DNA of 15,563 nt from JACDBE01 sp051002015 (GCA_051002015.1 JBPCMS010000079.1:1-15563); one strand, 5' to 3'; positions 5,379-12,438 are shown, numbered from the stretch's first letter. The notes: generated by a model not told the origin, from the sequence alone. Translations and numbers: made by a program.

Positions 5379-7984
5379 GGTCGACCAGCCGCCGGATGGC
5401 GATCCTGCTCACCTACGGCGGTATCGCCACCGTGCTCACCATCGGCCTGGTCGCCATCCTGCCCGCCGGCAACCGGATCGTCGCCGCACCTCAGGCCGCC
5501 TCCGTGGGGACGGTCACCGGACCGGCGACGGCCTGTCTCGGCACCAGGGTCGCCACGGTGCAGTCCGGGGTGTTCCTGGACCTGCATGTCCCCGGCAGCC
5601 ACGGATCGGGCGACGAGGACATCGGGGAGCGGATCGTCGGCGGACGTCTCGACCGCCTCACCGGCGCCGTCGCCATGGGCGGGACATGCGCCCCCGACGG
5701 GACCATGGAGGGGCGGCCGGCGACCTTCCACGCCGTCGTCACCGACGACGGCGCCATCGCCGGGGCGGTGGTGGTCGATGGCAGCCGGCTGGAGGCGACG
5801 GTGACCGCCGAGGACGAGCCGCCGCCCGGGCTGGAGGCGGGCAGCGATCTCGAGGGCGGTGAGCTGCTGGCCAGGCTCCTCCTGGCGGTGGCAGTGGTGA
5901 TCGTCGCCTCCCGGATCCTGGGCTGGCTCTTCGGCCGGATCAACCAACCCCGGGTGATCGGCGAGATCGTCGCCGGCATCCTGCTCGGTCCCAGCCTGGT
6001 CGGTCTGCTCCTCCCCGAGGTGACCCGGTTCCTGTTCCCGGCGGCGGTGACGGACGTGCTCGGCACCTTCGCCCAGTTCGGGCTCATCTTCTTCATGTTC
6101 CTCATAGGGCTCGAGCTCGACCACGACCTGATCCGGGGCTCGGGGCATACGGCCGTGCTCATCAGCCACTCCTCGATCGTGCTCCCGTTCACCCTCGGTC
6201 TGGCGGTGGCGCTCCTCCTCTACCCGCTGGTCGGCAGCGGCAACTTCACCGGGTTCGCCCTGTTCATGGGGGCGTCGATGGCGATCACCGCCTTCCCGGT
6301 GCTGGCCCGCATCCTCACCGACACCGGGCTGCACAGGACCCGGATCGGGGCGCTGGCGATCACCTGCGCCGCCGTCGATGACGTCACCGCCTGGTGCATC
6401 CTGGCCGTGGTGGTGGCCATCGTGAACTCGACCGGGGCCTTCGACGCGGTGATCACCGTGACCCTGGCCCTGCTCTTCGTGACCGGGATGCTCATCCTGA
6501 TCCGCCCCCTCGTCGCCCGGGTGTTGTCCGTCCACGAGCACCGCGGCCGGTTGGGTCCGGCGGTGATGTCCATGCTGATCGTTGGGCTGCTGCTGTCGGC
6601 ATTGGCCACCGAGGCCATCGGCATCCACGCTATCTTCGGGGCGTTCATCTTCGGGGCGATCCTGCCCCGGTCCCGCACCATCGCCACCCAGATCAGCGAG
6701 CGGCTCGAGGACATGACCGTGCTCTTCCTGCTCCCGGTGTTCTTCGCCACGGTGGGGCTGTCAACCCAGGTCGGGCTGGTATCCGGTGGGGAGATGTGGC
6801 TGATGGCCGCTCTGGTAGTGGCCGTCGCCATCGCCGGCAAGATGGGCGGTTCGTTGATCGGGATGGCGGCCGGGGAGTCGCTGCGGTCGTCCACCGTCAT
6901 CGGGGTGCTGATGAACACGAGGGGCATCACCGAGATCGTGATCCTGACCATTGGACGCAGCCTTGGAGTCATCTCCCCCGCCCTGTTCACAATCATGGTG
7001 CTGATGGCGCTGGTCACCACGTTCATGACGACGCCGCTGCTCGCCAAGCTGTACCCCCGGGCCCAGGTCGACGCCGATCTCGCCGCCGCCCAGACACCCG
7101 CTGGTCTGGGCGACGACACCGAAGGCCGGCGGACCGCGGCGGCCACCCAGCCCCTGCACGCCGCCACCACCGGGCTGGCGAAGGTGATGGTGGGGATCAC
7201 CGATCCGGTCACCGCCCAGCCGCTGCTCCGTCTCGCCACCTGGATGCGGCAGGGCAACGGTGCCGCCCCCGAGGTGCTGCTCGCCACCGTGGTACCGCCT
7301 CCGGGGCACGAGCAGGTGCGGGCCAACCTCACCGACCTCGACGACCGCGCCGTCCAGGCGGCGATGGCCCTGACCCCGGCGCGTGACGATCTGGCGGACG
7401 CCGGGCTGACCGCCGAGGTGGTCGCCGTGGTCGGGACCGATCGGTCCGAGGAGCTGTGGCGGCTGGCGGCGCAGCACGAGGTCGGGACACTGCTGATCGG
7501 CTCGCACGAGGCCTACCTGGGGTTCCGCCCCCTCGGGGGCGTCGCCGGCCAGCTTCTGCGCGAGGCGCCGTGTGACGTGGCGGTGCTGGTTGGCATGGAC
7601 GCCCAGCGGTACGCGGTGACGGCGCCGGTGGGGGTCTGGTTCCGCGGGGAGGGTCCGGACACCGCCCCACTGCATTTCGCCGCCGCCATCGCCCGAGGCA
7701 CCGGGGAGACGCTGCGGGTGATCTCCCCGGTCCCGGTGGAGGTCCCCCCGCTCGGTGTCGATGTCGAGGAGGTGGTGCTCAGGGAGCCGACGGTGGCGGC
7801 GGCCCTCCAGGCCGTCGGCGGCACCTCGCTGATGGTGGTGGCGCCACCCGGGATGCTCGAAGGGGTCCTTCCCGCCCTGCGCGAGGCGGTGATCGAACGT
7901 GCCTGGGTTCCGGTCCTGGTGGTGCGGGGGGCCGCCGCCGCCGGCATGGTTCCCGGGCTGGGGCACGACCAGGCCGTGTCCTGA
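5375..7984 (+). CDS. CPA2-family cation/H+ antiporter with exported N-terminal domain and USP-like C-terminus
   Basis: This 869-residue membrane protein probably exchanges K+ or Na+ for protons. Residues 8-30 form a signal anchor. Residues about 40-160 form a soluble domain with two cysteines (C54, C105) and no family I recognise; topology places it outside the membrane. Residues about 163-560 are a Na+/H+ exchanger domain. It contains ITAFPVLARILTD (304-316), the ion-site motif AAVDDVTAW (332-340) with its Asp pair, and NTRGITEIVIL (514-524). These are most like the CHX/KHA1 branch of CPA2. Residues about 597-742 look like a universal stress protein domain (LLIGSHEAYLGFRPLGGVAG, then APCDVAVLVG). 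A second, weaker USP-like repeat ends near 851. The ATG has no Shine-Dalgarno sequence but overlaps a possible leader ORF. The upstream c-di-AMP riboswitch suggests a role in potassium or osmotic balance. A hairpin terminator follows. Confidence 0.92.
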   Translation: MRSTSRRMAILLTYGGIATVLTIGLVAILPAGNRIVAAPQAASVGTVTGPATACLGTRVATVQSGVFLDLHVPGSHGSGDEDIGERIVGGRLDRLTGAVAMGGTCAPDGTMEGRPATFHAVVTDDGAIAGAVVVDGSRLEATVTAEDEPPPGLEAGSDLEGGELLARLLLAVAVVIVASRILGWLFGRINQPRVIGEIVAGILLGPSLVGLLLPEVTRFLFPAAVTDVLGTFAQFGLIFFMFLIGLELDHDLIRGSGHTAVLISHSSIVLPFTLGLAVALLLYPLVGSGNFTGFALFMGASMAITAFPVLARILTDTGLHRTRIGALAITCAAVDDVTAWCILAVVVAIVNSTGAFDAVITVTLALLFVTGMLILIRPLVARVLSVHEHRGRLGPAVMSMLIVGLLLSALATEAIGIHAIFGAFIFGAILPRSRTIATQISERLEDMTVLFLLPVFFATVGLSTQVGLVSGGEMWLMAALVVAVAIAGKMGGSLIGMAAGESLRSSTVIGVLMNTRGITEIVILTIGRSLGVISPALFTIMVLMALVTTFMTTPLLAKLYPRAQVDADLAAAQTPAGLGDDTEGRRTAAATQPLHAATTGLAKVMVGITDPVTAQPLLRLATWMRQGNGAAPEVLLATVVPPPGHEQVRANLTDLDDRAVQAAMALTPARDDLADAGLTAEVVAVVGTDRSEELWRLAAQHEVGTLLIGSHEAYLGFRPLGGVAGQLLREAPCDVAVLVGMDAQRYAVTAPVGVWFRGEGPDTAPLHFAAAIARGTGETLRVISPVPVEVPPLGVDVEEVVLREPTVAAALQAVGGTSLMVVAPPGMLEGVLPALREAVIERAWVPVLVVRGAAAAGMVPGLGHDQAVS

Positions 7985-7986
7985 GA

Positions 7987-8028
7987 ACCGGCCGCCGCCC
8001 CGCCGCCAGACCGGAGGGGCGGCCCGGT
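7987..8028 (+). terminator. Putative terminator after the antiporter gene
   Basis: Three bases after the antiporter stop, ACCGG (7987-7991) and GCCGCCCC (7994-8001), separated by a CC bulge, pair with GGGGCGGC (8016-8023) and CCGGT (8024-8028). The loop is 14 bases. This gives 13 GC-rich base pairs. No T-run follows, which is common for terminator-like hairpins in high-GC actinobacteria. Confidence 0.55.
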
Positions 8029-8089
8029 CCAAGGAAAGGCCGATCGGCAATCGGGCGCTCGTCATGGACCCGTCACCCATACATACGGT

Positions 8090-8106
8090 TGGTCTGATAC
8101 AGTCCA
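8090..8106. promoter_or_regulatory. Candidate VapB operator palindrome
   Basis: TGGTCTGATACAGTCCA is an imperfect inverted repeat (TGGnCTG-ATA-CAGnCCA, six of seven arm positions symmetric) that ends four bases before the antitoxin ATG at 8111. It also contains a -10-like TGATAC (8095-8100). Type II antitoxins with ribbon-helix-helix domains normally repress their own promoter from such sites, so autoregulation by VapB or VapBC is inferred. Confidence 0.45.
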
Positions 8107-8110
8107 CCAT

Positions 8111-8353
8111 ATGAAAACGACCATCGAGATCACCGACGAGTTGCTGCAGCGGGCCAAGCAACTCGCCGCCGAGGAGGGGTCGACACTCCGGGCGCTGGTG
8201 GAGGCCGGGCTGCGCCATCAGCTCGAACGCCGCACCCGGTCGGGTTACGTGCTCGCCGACGCCTCGTTCGACGGCCGCGGCACCCAACCCGGGGCGTCCG
8301 AGGGCGATTGGTCGAGGATCCGGGAGCTGATCTACGAGGCCCGCGGCGGATGA
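8111..8353 (+). CDS. vapB: VapB-like antitoxin
   Basis: This 80-residue protein begins MKTTIEITDELLQRAKQLAA, a typical ribbon-helix-helix DNA-binding N-terminus (strand 1-7, helices about 8-20 and 24-40). The C-terminal tail (GDWSRIRELIYEARGG) matches the segment of VapB antitoxins that threads over the toxin's active site. Its TGA stop overlaps the toxin ATG as ATGA, which is typical of a co-translated toxin-antitoxin pair. The ATG at 8111 has no strong Shine-Dalgarno sequence; the region before it is AT-rich and holds the candidate operator, so a leaderless or near-leaderless message is possible. It is expected to neutralise the adjacent PIN-domain toxin and repress the operon. Confidence 0.88.
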   Translation: MKTTIEITDELLQRAKQLAAEEGSTLRALVEAGLRHQLERRTRSGYVLADASFDGRGTQPGASEGDWSRIRELIYEARGG

Positions 8354-8781
8354 TCGCGGTCGACACCAACATCCTGGTGTATGCCCACCGGCGCGACTCG
8401 CAGTTCCACGATCCAGCGGCGGTGGTGATGCGGAACCTGGCTCAGGGACGGGCAGCCTGGGCCATCCCGTGGCCGTGTCTGCACGAGTTTCTCGCCGTGG
8501 CCACCCACCCGCGTATCTACGACCCGCCCACACCGATCGAGGGCGCCCTCGCCCAGGTCGCCGCCTGGTTGGAGTCGCCGTCGCTGGTCCTGCTCAAGGA
8601 GAGCGCCGACCACTGGGCGGTTCTCTCCGGGTTGATCGCCGGGGCCTGGACTGCCGGCGCCCAGGTACACGACGCCAGGATCGCCGCCATCTGCCAGGCC
8701 GGCGGGGTCAGGGAGCTGTGGTCGGCCGACCGCGATTTCAGTCGCTTCCCGCTGAAGGTCCGCAACCCGCTGTTCGCCTGA
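8350..8781 (+). CDS. vapC: VapC-like PIN-domain toxin ribonuclease
   Basis: This 143-residue PIN-domain protein is expected to be a Mg2+-dependent endoribonuclease whose RNA target is unknown. The four acidic residues of the PIN site are present: D5 in AVDTNILVYAH, E46 in LHEFLAV, D108 in VHDARIAA and D127 in WSADRDF (D129 is a second nearby Asp). The length is normal for VapC. I chose ATG 8350 because it overlaps the antitoxin stop (ATGA) and begins exactly at the PIN core. A longer GTG-started frame from 8308 lies within vapB and adds only non-homologous sequence. GAGG at 8334-8337 could serve as its ribosome-binding site. The site looks intact, so the pair is probably functional. It is followed by an unusual inverted repeat rather than a classical terminator. 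Confidence 0.9.
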   Translation: MIAVDTNILVYAHRRDSQFHDPAAVVMRNLAQGRAAWAIPWPCLHEFLAVATHPRIYDPPTPIEGALAQVAAWLESPSLVLLKESADHWAVLSGLIAGAWTAGAQVHDARIAAICQAGGVRELWSADRDFSRFPLKVRNPLFA

Positions 8782-8803
8782 GCGTCCGGAGGGCGTGGAC
8801 GAT

Positions 8804-8853
8804 TTTCTTAGGAGCTAAACGCGTCATCGGCGACGCGTTCCGGTCCTAAGAAA
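8804..8853. repeat. Nested two-tier inverted repeat between convergent genes
   Basis: TTTCTTAGGA (8804-8813) is perfectly repeated in inverse as TCCTAAGAAA (8844-8853). Inside it, AACGCGTC (8818-8825) pairs with GACGCGTT (8832-8839) around a six-base loop. Symmetric four-base internal loops (8814-8817 and 8840-8843) separate the two stems. The outer arms are AT-rich, unlike the surrounding DNA. It lies between vapC and the convergent acyl-CoA dehydrogenase. It may be a bidirectional terminator, a protein-binding site or a small repeat element; only one copy was seen in this window. Confidence 0.75.
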
Positions 8854-8895
8854 CGCCTCAGCTCCCGGGCACCCGATCGCAGCCGGACGCCGTGA

Positions 8896-10704
8896 TCAGA
8901 AGGCGGCGTCGGGCAGGGTCATCAGGGCGCCGTCCTCGGTCTCGGCCGCCTGGCGACGCAGCGCCGACTTGGGGAGTACGTTGCGGGCGAAGAATCGGGC
9001 CGAGGCGATCTTGCCCTGGTAGAAGGCCCGGTCGGCGTCGCTCGCCGCCGGCAGGGCGGCCAGGGCGATCTCGGCATGGCGAAGCAGCAGCCAGGCGATG
9101 GTCACCTCGGACAGGCTCTCCAACAGTGAGTTGGTGTGGAGCCCGGTGCGGTAGATCTCGGTCGGCTCGCCGGTCGAGGCCATGGCGTGGCCCACCATCG
9201 CCCCCACCTGCATTTGGACGTCGTCGAGCGCCTTGCCGAGTAGGAACCGTTCGTCCTCCAGCTCTTCGACCCCGCCCTTGACCAGCTCGAGGATCTCCTC
9301 CCCTAGCTTGGCCAGGGTGCGCCCCTGGTCGCGGACGATCTTGCGGAAGAACAGGTCGAGCGCCTGGATCCCGGTGGTGCCCTCGTACAGCGAGTCGATC
9401 TTGACGTCGCGGATGTACTGCTCCATGGGGTAGTCGCGGGTGTAGCCGGAACCACCGAACACCTGGAGCGCCTGGCCCAGCAGCTCGTACGCCTTCTCCG
9501 ACGAATAGCCCTTGAGCATCGGCAGCAGCAGATCGGCCAGCCGCTCCCAGTGGTCGTCTCCGGGATCGACCTTGGCCCGGTCCAGCGCCCAGGCGGTGTG
9601 GTAGAGCAGGGCCCGCATCCCCTCGGCATGCGCCTTCTGCGTCATCAGCATCCGGCGGACATCGGGGTGGCGGATGATCTCGACCCGGGGCGCCGTCTTG
9701 TCGGTGCTGCGGGTGAGGTCGGCGGACTGGACCCGCACCTTGGCGTACTCCAGGGCGTTGAGGTAGCCGGTCGACAGGGTCGACATCGACTTGGCTCCGA
9801 TCAGCATCCTGGCGTCCTCGATGACGTGGAACATCTGGCGGATGCCGTCGTGAACGCCACCGACCAGATAGCCGACGCATGCTCGGTCGGCGCCAAGGGT
9901 CAGCTCGCAGGTGGTGGACGACCGGATCCCCATCTTGTCCTCGATGTGAGTGACGGCGATCCCGTTACGCTCGCCTCGCGACCCGTCATCGTCGACCAGG
10001 AAGTCGGGGACGATGAACATCGACAGTCCCTTGGTCCCGGGCTCGCCCCCCTCCCGGCGGGCGAGCACCAGATGGACGATGTTCTCGTGGTAGTCGCTGG
10101 CGCCCGAGGTGATGAAACGCTTGACCCCCTGGAGGTGGTAAACGCCGTTGGCCTCGTCGACGACGACTGCCCTGGTGGTCCCCGAGCCGACGTCGGAGCC
10201 GGCATCGGGCTCGGTGAGCACCATGGTCCCACCCCAGCGCCGCTCCAGCATCCGCCTCGCCCAATGCTCGACCTGCTCGGGGGTGCCCACCCGGCCGATC
10301 ACCACCGCCATCAGTCCCCCGGTGATGTAGAAGAACGCCGTCGGGTTCGCCCCGACGATCATCTCCTGACCAGCCCAGCGAACCTGGCTGGGAGCGCCCA
10401 GACCGCCCAGCTCCTTGGGTACCGCCAGCATGTCCCACCCACCGTCGTAGAAGGCGTCGAGCGACCGCTTCAGCCCTTCGGGGAGCGTCACGGTGCCGTC
10501 GACCAGGTGGGGGGCGTTGCGGTCGGTCTCGACGAAGCTGGCCGCCATGTCCTCGGTGGCGAGCCGCTCCACCTCGGTCAGGATGTCGTGGACGGTGGCG
10601 GGGTCGAAGTCCTCGAATGGGGGCTTGCCCAGAAGCCCGGCCACGTCGTTGACCTCGAAGAGGTTGAAGACGATGTCCCTCAGGTTGCTCTTGTAGTGGC
10701 CCAT
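8896..10704 (-). CDS. fadE5: Acyl-CoA dehydrogenase, FadE5-like
   Basis: This 602-residue flavoprotein carries out the alpha,beta-dehydrogenation step of beta-oxidation on fatty acyl-CoA, with FAD as cofactor. From memory it aligns along its whole length with Mycobacterium tuberculosis FadE5, a broad-range medium/long-chain enzyme of about 611 residues. Landmarks are the start MGHYKSNLRDIVFNLFEV, the FAD/substrate motif TEPDAGSDVG (164-173), GVKRFITSG (193-201), ALEYAKVRVQ (317-326), QVFGGSGYTRDYP (414-426) and the catalytic base E441 in DSLYEGTTGIQ. The C-terminal extension ending DAAF also matches. ATG 10704 was chosen because of this start and the GGGGGC/GGAG purines just upstream; the frame extends to 10764 but without homology. 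The gene is divergent from a TetR regulator with a shared palindromic operator candidate. The symbol is by similarity only, and the electron acceptor is unknown. Confidence 0.93.
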   Translation of the reverse strand: MGHYKSNLRDIVFNLFEVNDVAGLLGKPPFEDFDPATVHDILTEVERLATEDMAASFVETDRNAPHLVDGTVTLPEGLKRSLDAFYDGGWDMLAVPKELGGLGAPSQVRWAGQEMIVGANPTAFFYITGGLMAVVIGRVGTPEQVEHWARRMLERRWGGTMVLTEPDAGSDVGSGTTRAVVVDEANGVYHLQGVKRFITSGASDYHENIVHLVLARREGGEPGTKGLSMFIVPDFLVDDDGSRGERNGIAVTHIEDKMGIRSSTTCELTLGADRACVGYLVGGVHDGIRQMFHVIEDARMLIGAKSMSTLSTGYLNALEYAKVRVQSADLTRSTDKTAPRVEIIRHPDVRRMLMTQKAHAEGMRALLYHTAWALDRAKVDPGDDHWERLADLLLPMLKGYSSEKAYELLGQALQVFGGSGYTRDYPMEQYIRDVKIDSLYEGTTGIQALDLFFRKIVRDQGRTLAKLGEEILELVKGGVEELEDERFLLGKALDDVQMQVGAMVGHAMASTGEPTEIYRTGLHTNSLLESLSEVTIAWLLLRHAEIALAALPAASDADRAFYQGKIASARFFARNVLPKSALRRQAAETEDGALMTLPDAAF

Positions 10705-10733
10705 CTCCGTGCCCCCTTCTGGTTCGGTAACCG

Positions 10734-10764
10734 ATGCTACCCCGCATTTTGAGCAATTGATCAA
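10734..10764 (-). promoter_or_regulatory. Candidate promoter of the acyl-CoA dehydrogenase
   Basis: On the minus strand TTGATC (10764-10759) and TAGCAT (10739-10734) resemble -35 and -10 hexamers with a 19-base spacer, about 30 bases upstream of the start codon. The spacer is longer than the ideal 17. The -35 element falls inside the 18-bp palindrome, which fits repression by the adjacent TetR protein. Confidence 0.35.
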
Positions 10765-10765
10765 A
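10748..10765. promoter_or_regulatory. Candidate TetR operator palindrome
   Basis: TTTGAGCAATTGATCAAA is symmetric at 16 of 18 positions and lies in the 116-base spacer between the divergent fadE5-like and tetR genes. It stands out as AT-rich in GC-rich DNA. TetR regulators commonly bind such palindromes beside their own divergent gene, so control of both promoters is inferred. Confidence 0.6.
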
Positions 10766-10820
10766 CTTCACCATCGGCGCGGGAGCACGATCCGCTACCG
10801 TGAGCCGACAGGGAGGACGC

Positions 10821-11387
10821 ATGGCCAGATACCAGCCGGGCATCCGCACCGAGGCACGGATCATCGAGGCCACCGGCGAGCTGCTCGCCGAGGTGGGCCT
10901 GGAGGGCACCACGCTCAAGGCGATCTGTGACCGGGCGGGGGTCAAGGCGGGCAGCTTCTACAACCTGTTCGGCTCCAAGGACGAGGCGGTGCTCCGGGTG
11001 GTGCGCCAGGCGATGACCGCCGTCGACCCCCATCCCGAGGACGAGGGACCGGACACCATCGACGAGCTGGTCGAGGCCTACGCCCGGTTCATCACCGAGC
11101 AGCCCATCGTGGCCCGCATCTACCTGCAGATCGCGGTGCACGGGGGGCTGAGCAGCAACGGCATGGCGGCCCGGTTCCTCCGCCACCACGAGCGGCGGGT
11201 CCACCGGTTCGCTGCCGCCCTCTCCGGAAGCGCCACCCCCGACCAAGGTGCCGTGATGCGGGCCGAGGTGCTGCTGGCGACGCTCAACGGCCTCGCCTTC
11301 CGCTGGGCGCTGCGACCCGACTTCGACTTCAGGGCCCACCTCGCCGCCATCGCCGAGGAGACCACCACCCGGACGCAGGTTCGATGA
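10821..11387 (+). CDS. TetR-family transcriptional regulator
   Basis: This 188-residue regulator has the N-terminal helix-turn-helix of the TetR family: RTEARIIEATGELLAEVGLE (9-28), then TTLKAICDRAGVKAG (30-44) and SFYNLFGSKDEAV (45-57), which contains the recognition helix. The C-terminal ligand/dimer domain shows no motif that identifies the inducer. Given the divergent FadE5-like dehydrogenase, an acyl-CoA or fatty acid is a reasonable guess. ATG 10821 was chosen because GGGAGG lies four bases upstream and the family pattern starts right after it; a GTG at 10800 would add seven residues without homology. Its stop overlaps the methyltransferase ATG as ATGA, so the two are co-translated. Autoregulation through the palindrome at 10748-10765 is likely. 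Confidence 0.92.
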   Translation: MARYQPGIRTEARIIEATGELLAEVGLEGTTLKAICDRAGVKAGSFYNLFGSKDEAVLRVVRQAMTAVDPHPEDEGPDTIDELVEAYARFITEQPIVARIYLQIAVHGGLSSNGMAARFLRHHERRVHRFAAALSGSATPDQGAVMRAEVLLATLNGLAFRWALRPDFDFRAHLAAIAEETTTRTQVR

Positions 11388-12214
11388 CCCGCCCGGACAC
11401 CTACACCCACGGACATCCCGACATCGTGGTGGCGGCGCACGCCACCCGCACCGTCGAGGACTCGGCCGCCTACATGGTCCCGCATCTCCACCGCGGGGAC
11501 GACCTGCTCGACCTGGGATGCGGGCCGGGCAGCGTCACCGTCGGGCTGGCTCGGCTGGTCGCCCCCGGCCGGACCGTCGGGATCGACAGCTCAGCGAAAG
11601 TGCTCGACCGGGCCCGCGCCCACGCCCTTGCCGCCGGCATCGAGATCGATTTTCAGGTGGCCAACGTGTACGACCTGCCCTTCCCGGCGGCGTCGTTCGA
11701 CGCGGTCCACGCCCACCAGCTCCTCCAGCACCTCGGCGACCCGGTGGGGGCGCTGTCCGATGTCCGGCGGGTGCTGCGACCGGGCGGGCTGGTGGCGGTG
11801 CGCGACGCCGACTTTGGCTCGCTGCTGTGGCATCCCGCCGATGAGACGCTCGACCGCTGGCACCACGCCTACCTGACGGTCCATCGCGCCAATGGTGGGG
11901 AGCCGGATGCCGGGCGGCGGCTGCTGGAGTGGGTGCTCGCCGCCGGTTTCGTCGACCCGGTCTCCACCACGTCGTCGTGGAGCTTCGCCGACCCCGATCG
12001 CCGCCGCTGGTGGGGCGAGCTATGGGCGGGACGAGTGGTCTCCGATCCGTTCGCCGGCCGCGCCGTCGAGCTGGGCGTTGCCGAGCCGTCATCGCTCGAC
12101 GAGTACGCCGCCGCCTTCCTCCGTTGGAGCGAGCGGCCGGAGGGCTGGTGCGGGGTCATCCACGGCGAGGTCGTGGCTCGCACACCCGATCCGGGATCCA
12201 AGGAGGAGAGGTGA
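11384..12214 (+). CDS. Class I SAM-dependent methyltransferase
   Basis: This 276-residue cytoplasmic enzyme transfers a methyl group from S-adenosylmethionine; the acceptor is unknown. Motif I is LLDLGCGPGSVTVGLA (41-56), the acidic end of strand 2 is GIDSS (66-70), the D-L-P-F stretch is at 97-100, and post-motif III is RRVLRPGGLVAVRDADFG (128-145). The pattern is that of the UbiE/Methyltransf_11/25 group. It overlaps tetR at its start (ATGA), and its own TGA overlaps a further GTG at 12211 (GTGA), so it is the middle gene of a tightly coupled operon. A link to lipid metabolism is suggested only by the divergent FadE5-like gene. Its C-terminus (GVIHGEVVARTP) is intact. Confidence 0.9.
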   Translation: MTRPDTYTHGHPDIVVAAHATRTVEDSAAYMVPHLHRGDDLLDLGCGPGSVTVGLARLVAPGRTVGIDSSAKVLDRARAHALAAGIEIDFQVANVYDLPFPAASFDAVHAHQLLQHLGDPVGALSDVRRVLRPGGLVAVRDADFGSLLWHPADETLDRWHHAYLTVHRANGGEPDAGRRLLEWVLAAGFVDPVSTTSSWSFADPDRRRWWGELWAGRVVSDPFAGRAVELGVAEPSSLDEYAAAFLRWSERPEGWCGVIHGEVVARTPDPGSKEER

Positions 12215-12438
12215 GCGAGTTCGACACGATGGTGGCCACATGGAGGCCGGCGTCCCCGAACTTCAGCGGATTGGTACTCGCCACGGGTACGGAGAACCTT
12301 AGGTTCGGCGGCTTCACACCCAGTGGCCCACCAGGTCCCGGTAAAGGGTGGATGAGGCCAGCAGCTCCTCGTGGGATCCGAGGTGCGTCTCCGTGCCGTC
12401 GAGCACGAGGACCCGACGGGCACGCAGGGCCGAACTGA
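12211..12438 (+). pseudogene. Start of a third operon gene, apparently truncated
   Basis: GTG 12211 has an excellent Shine-Dalgarno sequence (AAGGAGGAGAG immediately upstream) and overlaps the methyltransferase stop as GTGA, which strongly implies a translated cistron. The frame begins VSEFDTMVATWRPASP and runs 75 codons to a TGA at 12436-12438. From 12314 on it is antisense to the ABC transporter gene and reads as low-complexity Gly/Pro/Arg sequence. No family is recognised. The best reading is that the operon's third gene lost its body when the ABC cassette came to lie beside it. A genuine short peptide of 75 residues remains possible. Confidence 0.4.

Noticed and set aside
5069..6628. Long minus-strand frame of 519 codons opposite the antiporter
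   Set aside because: Low-complexity Asp/Gly/His/Gln composition is typical of antisense of a high-GC gene, and the plus strand has clear family motifs.
8308..8349. Earlier GTG start for the VapC toxin
   Set aside because: It would add 14 residues read from within vapB; the ATG at 8350 overlaps the antitoxin stop and begins the PIN fold directly.
6761..8533. Long minus-strand frame of 590 codons spanning the antiporter end and vapBC
   Set aside because: It crosses three genes in antisense, contains no domain and overlaps a terminator-like hairpin.
12294..12306. Short palindrome GAACCTTAGGTTC as a terminator
   Set aside because: The stem is only five base pairs with no T-tract; too weak to call, though it lies between the operon end and the ABC gene.
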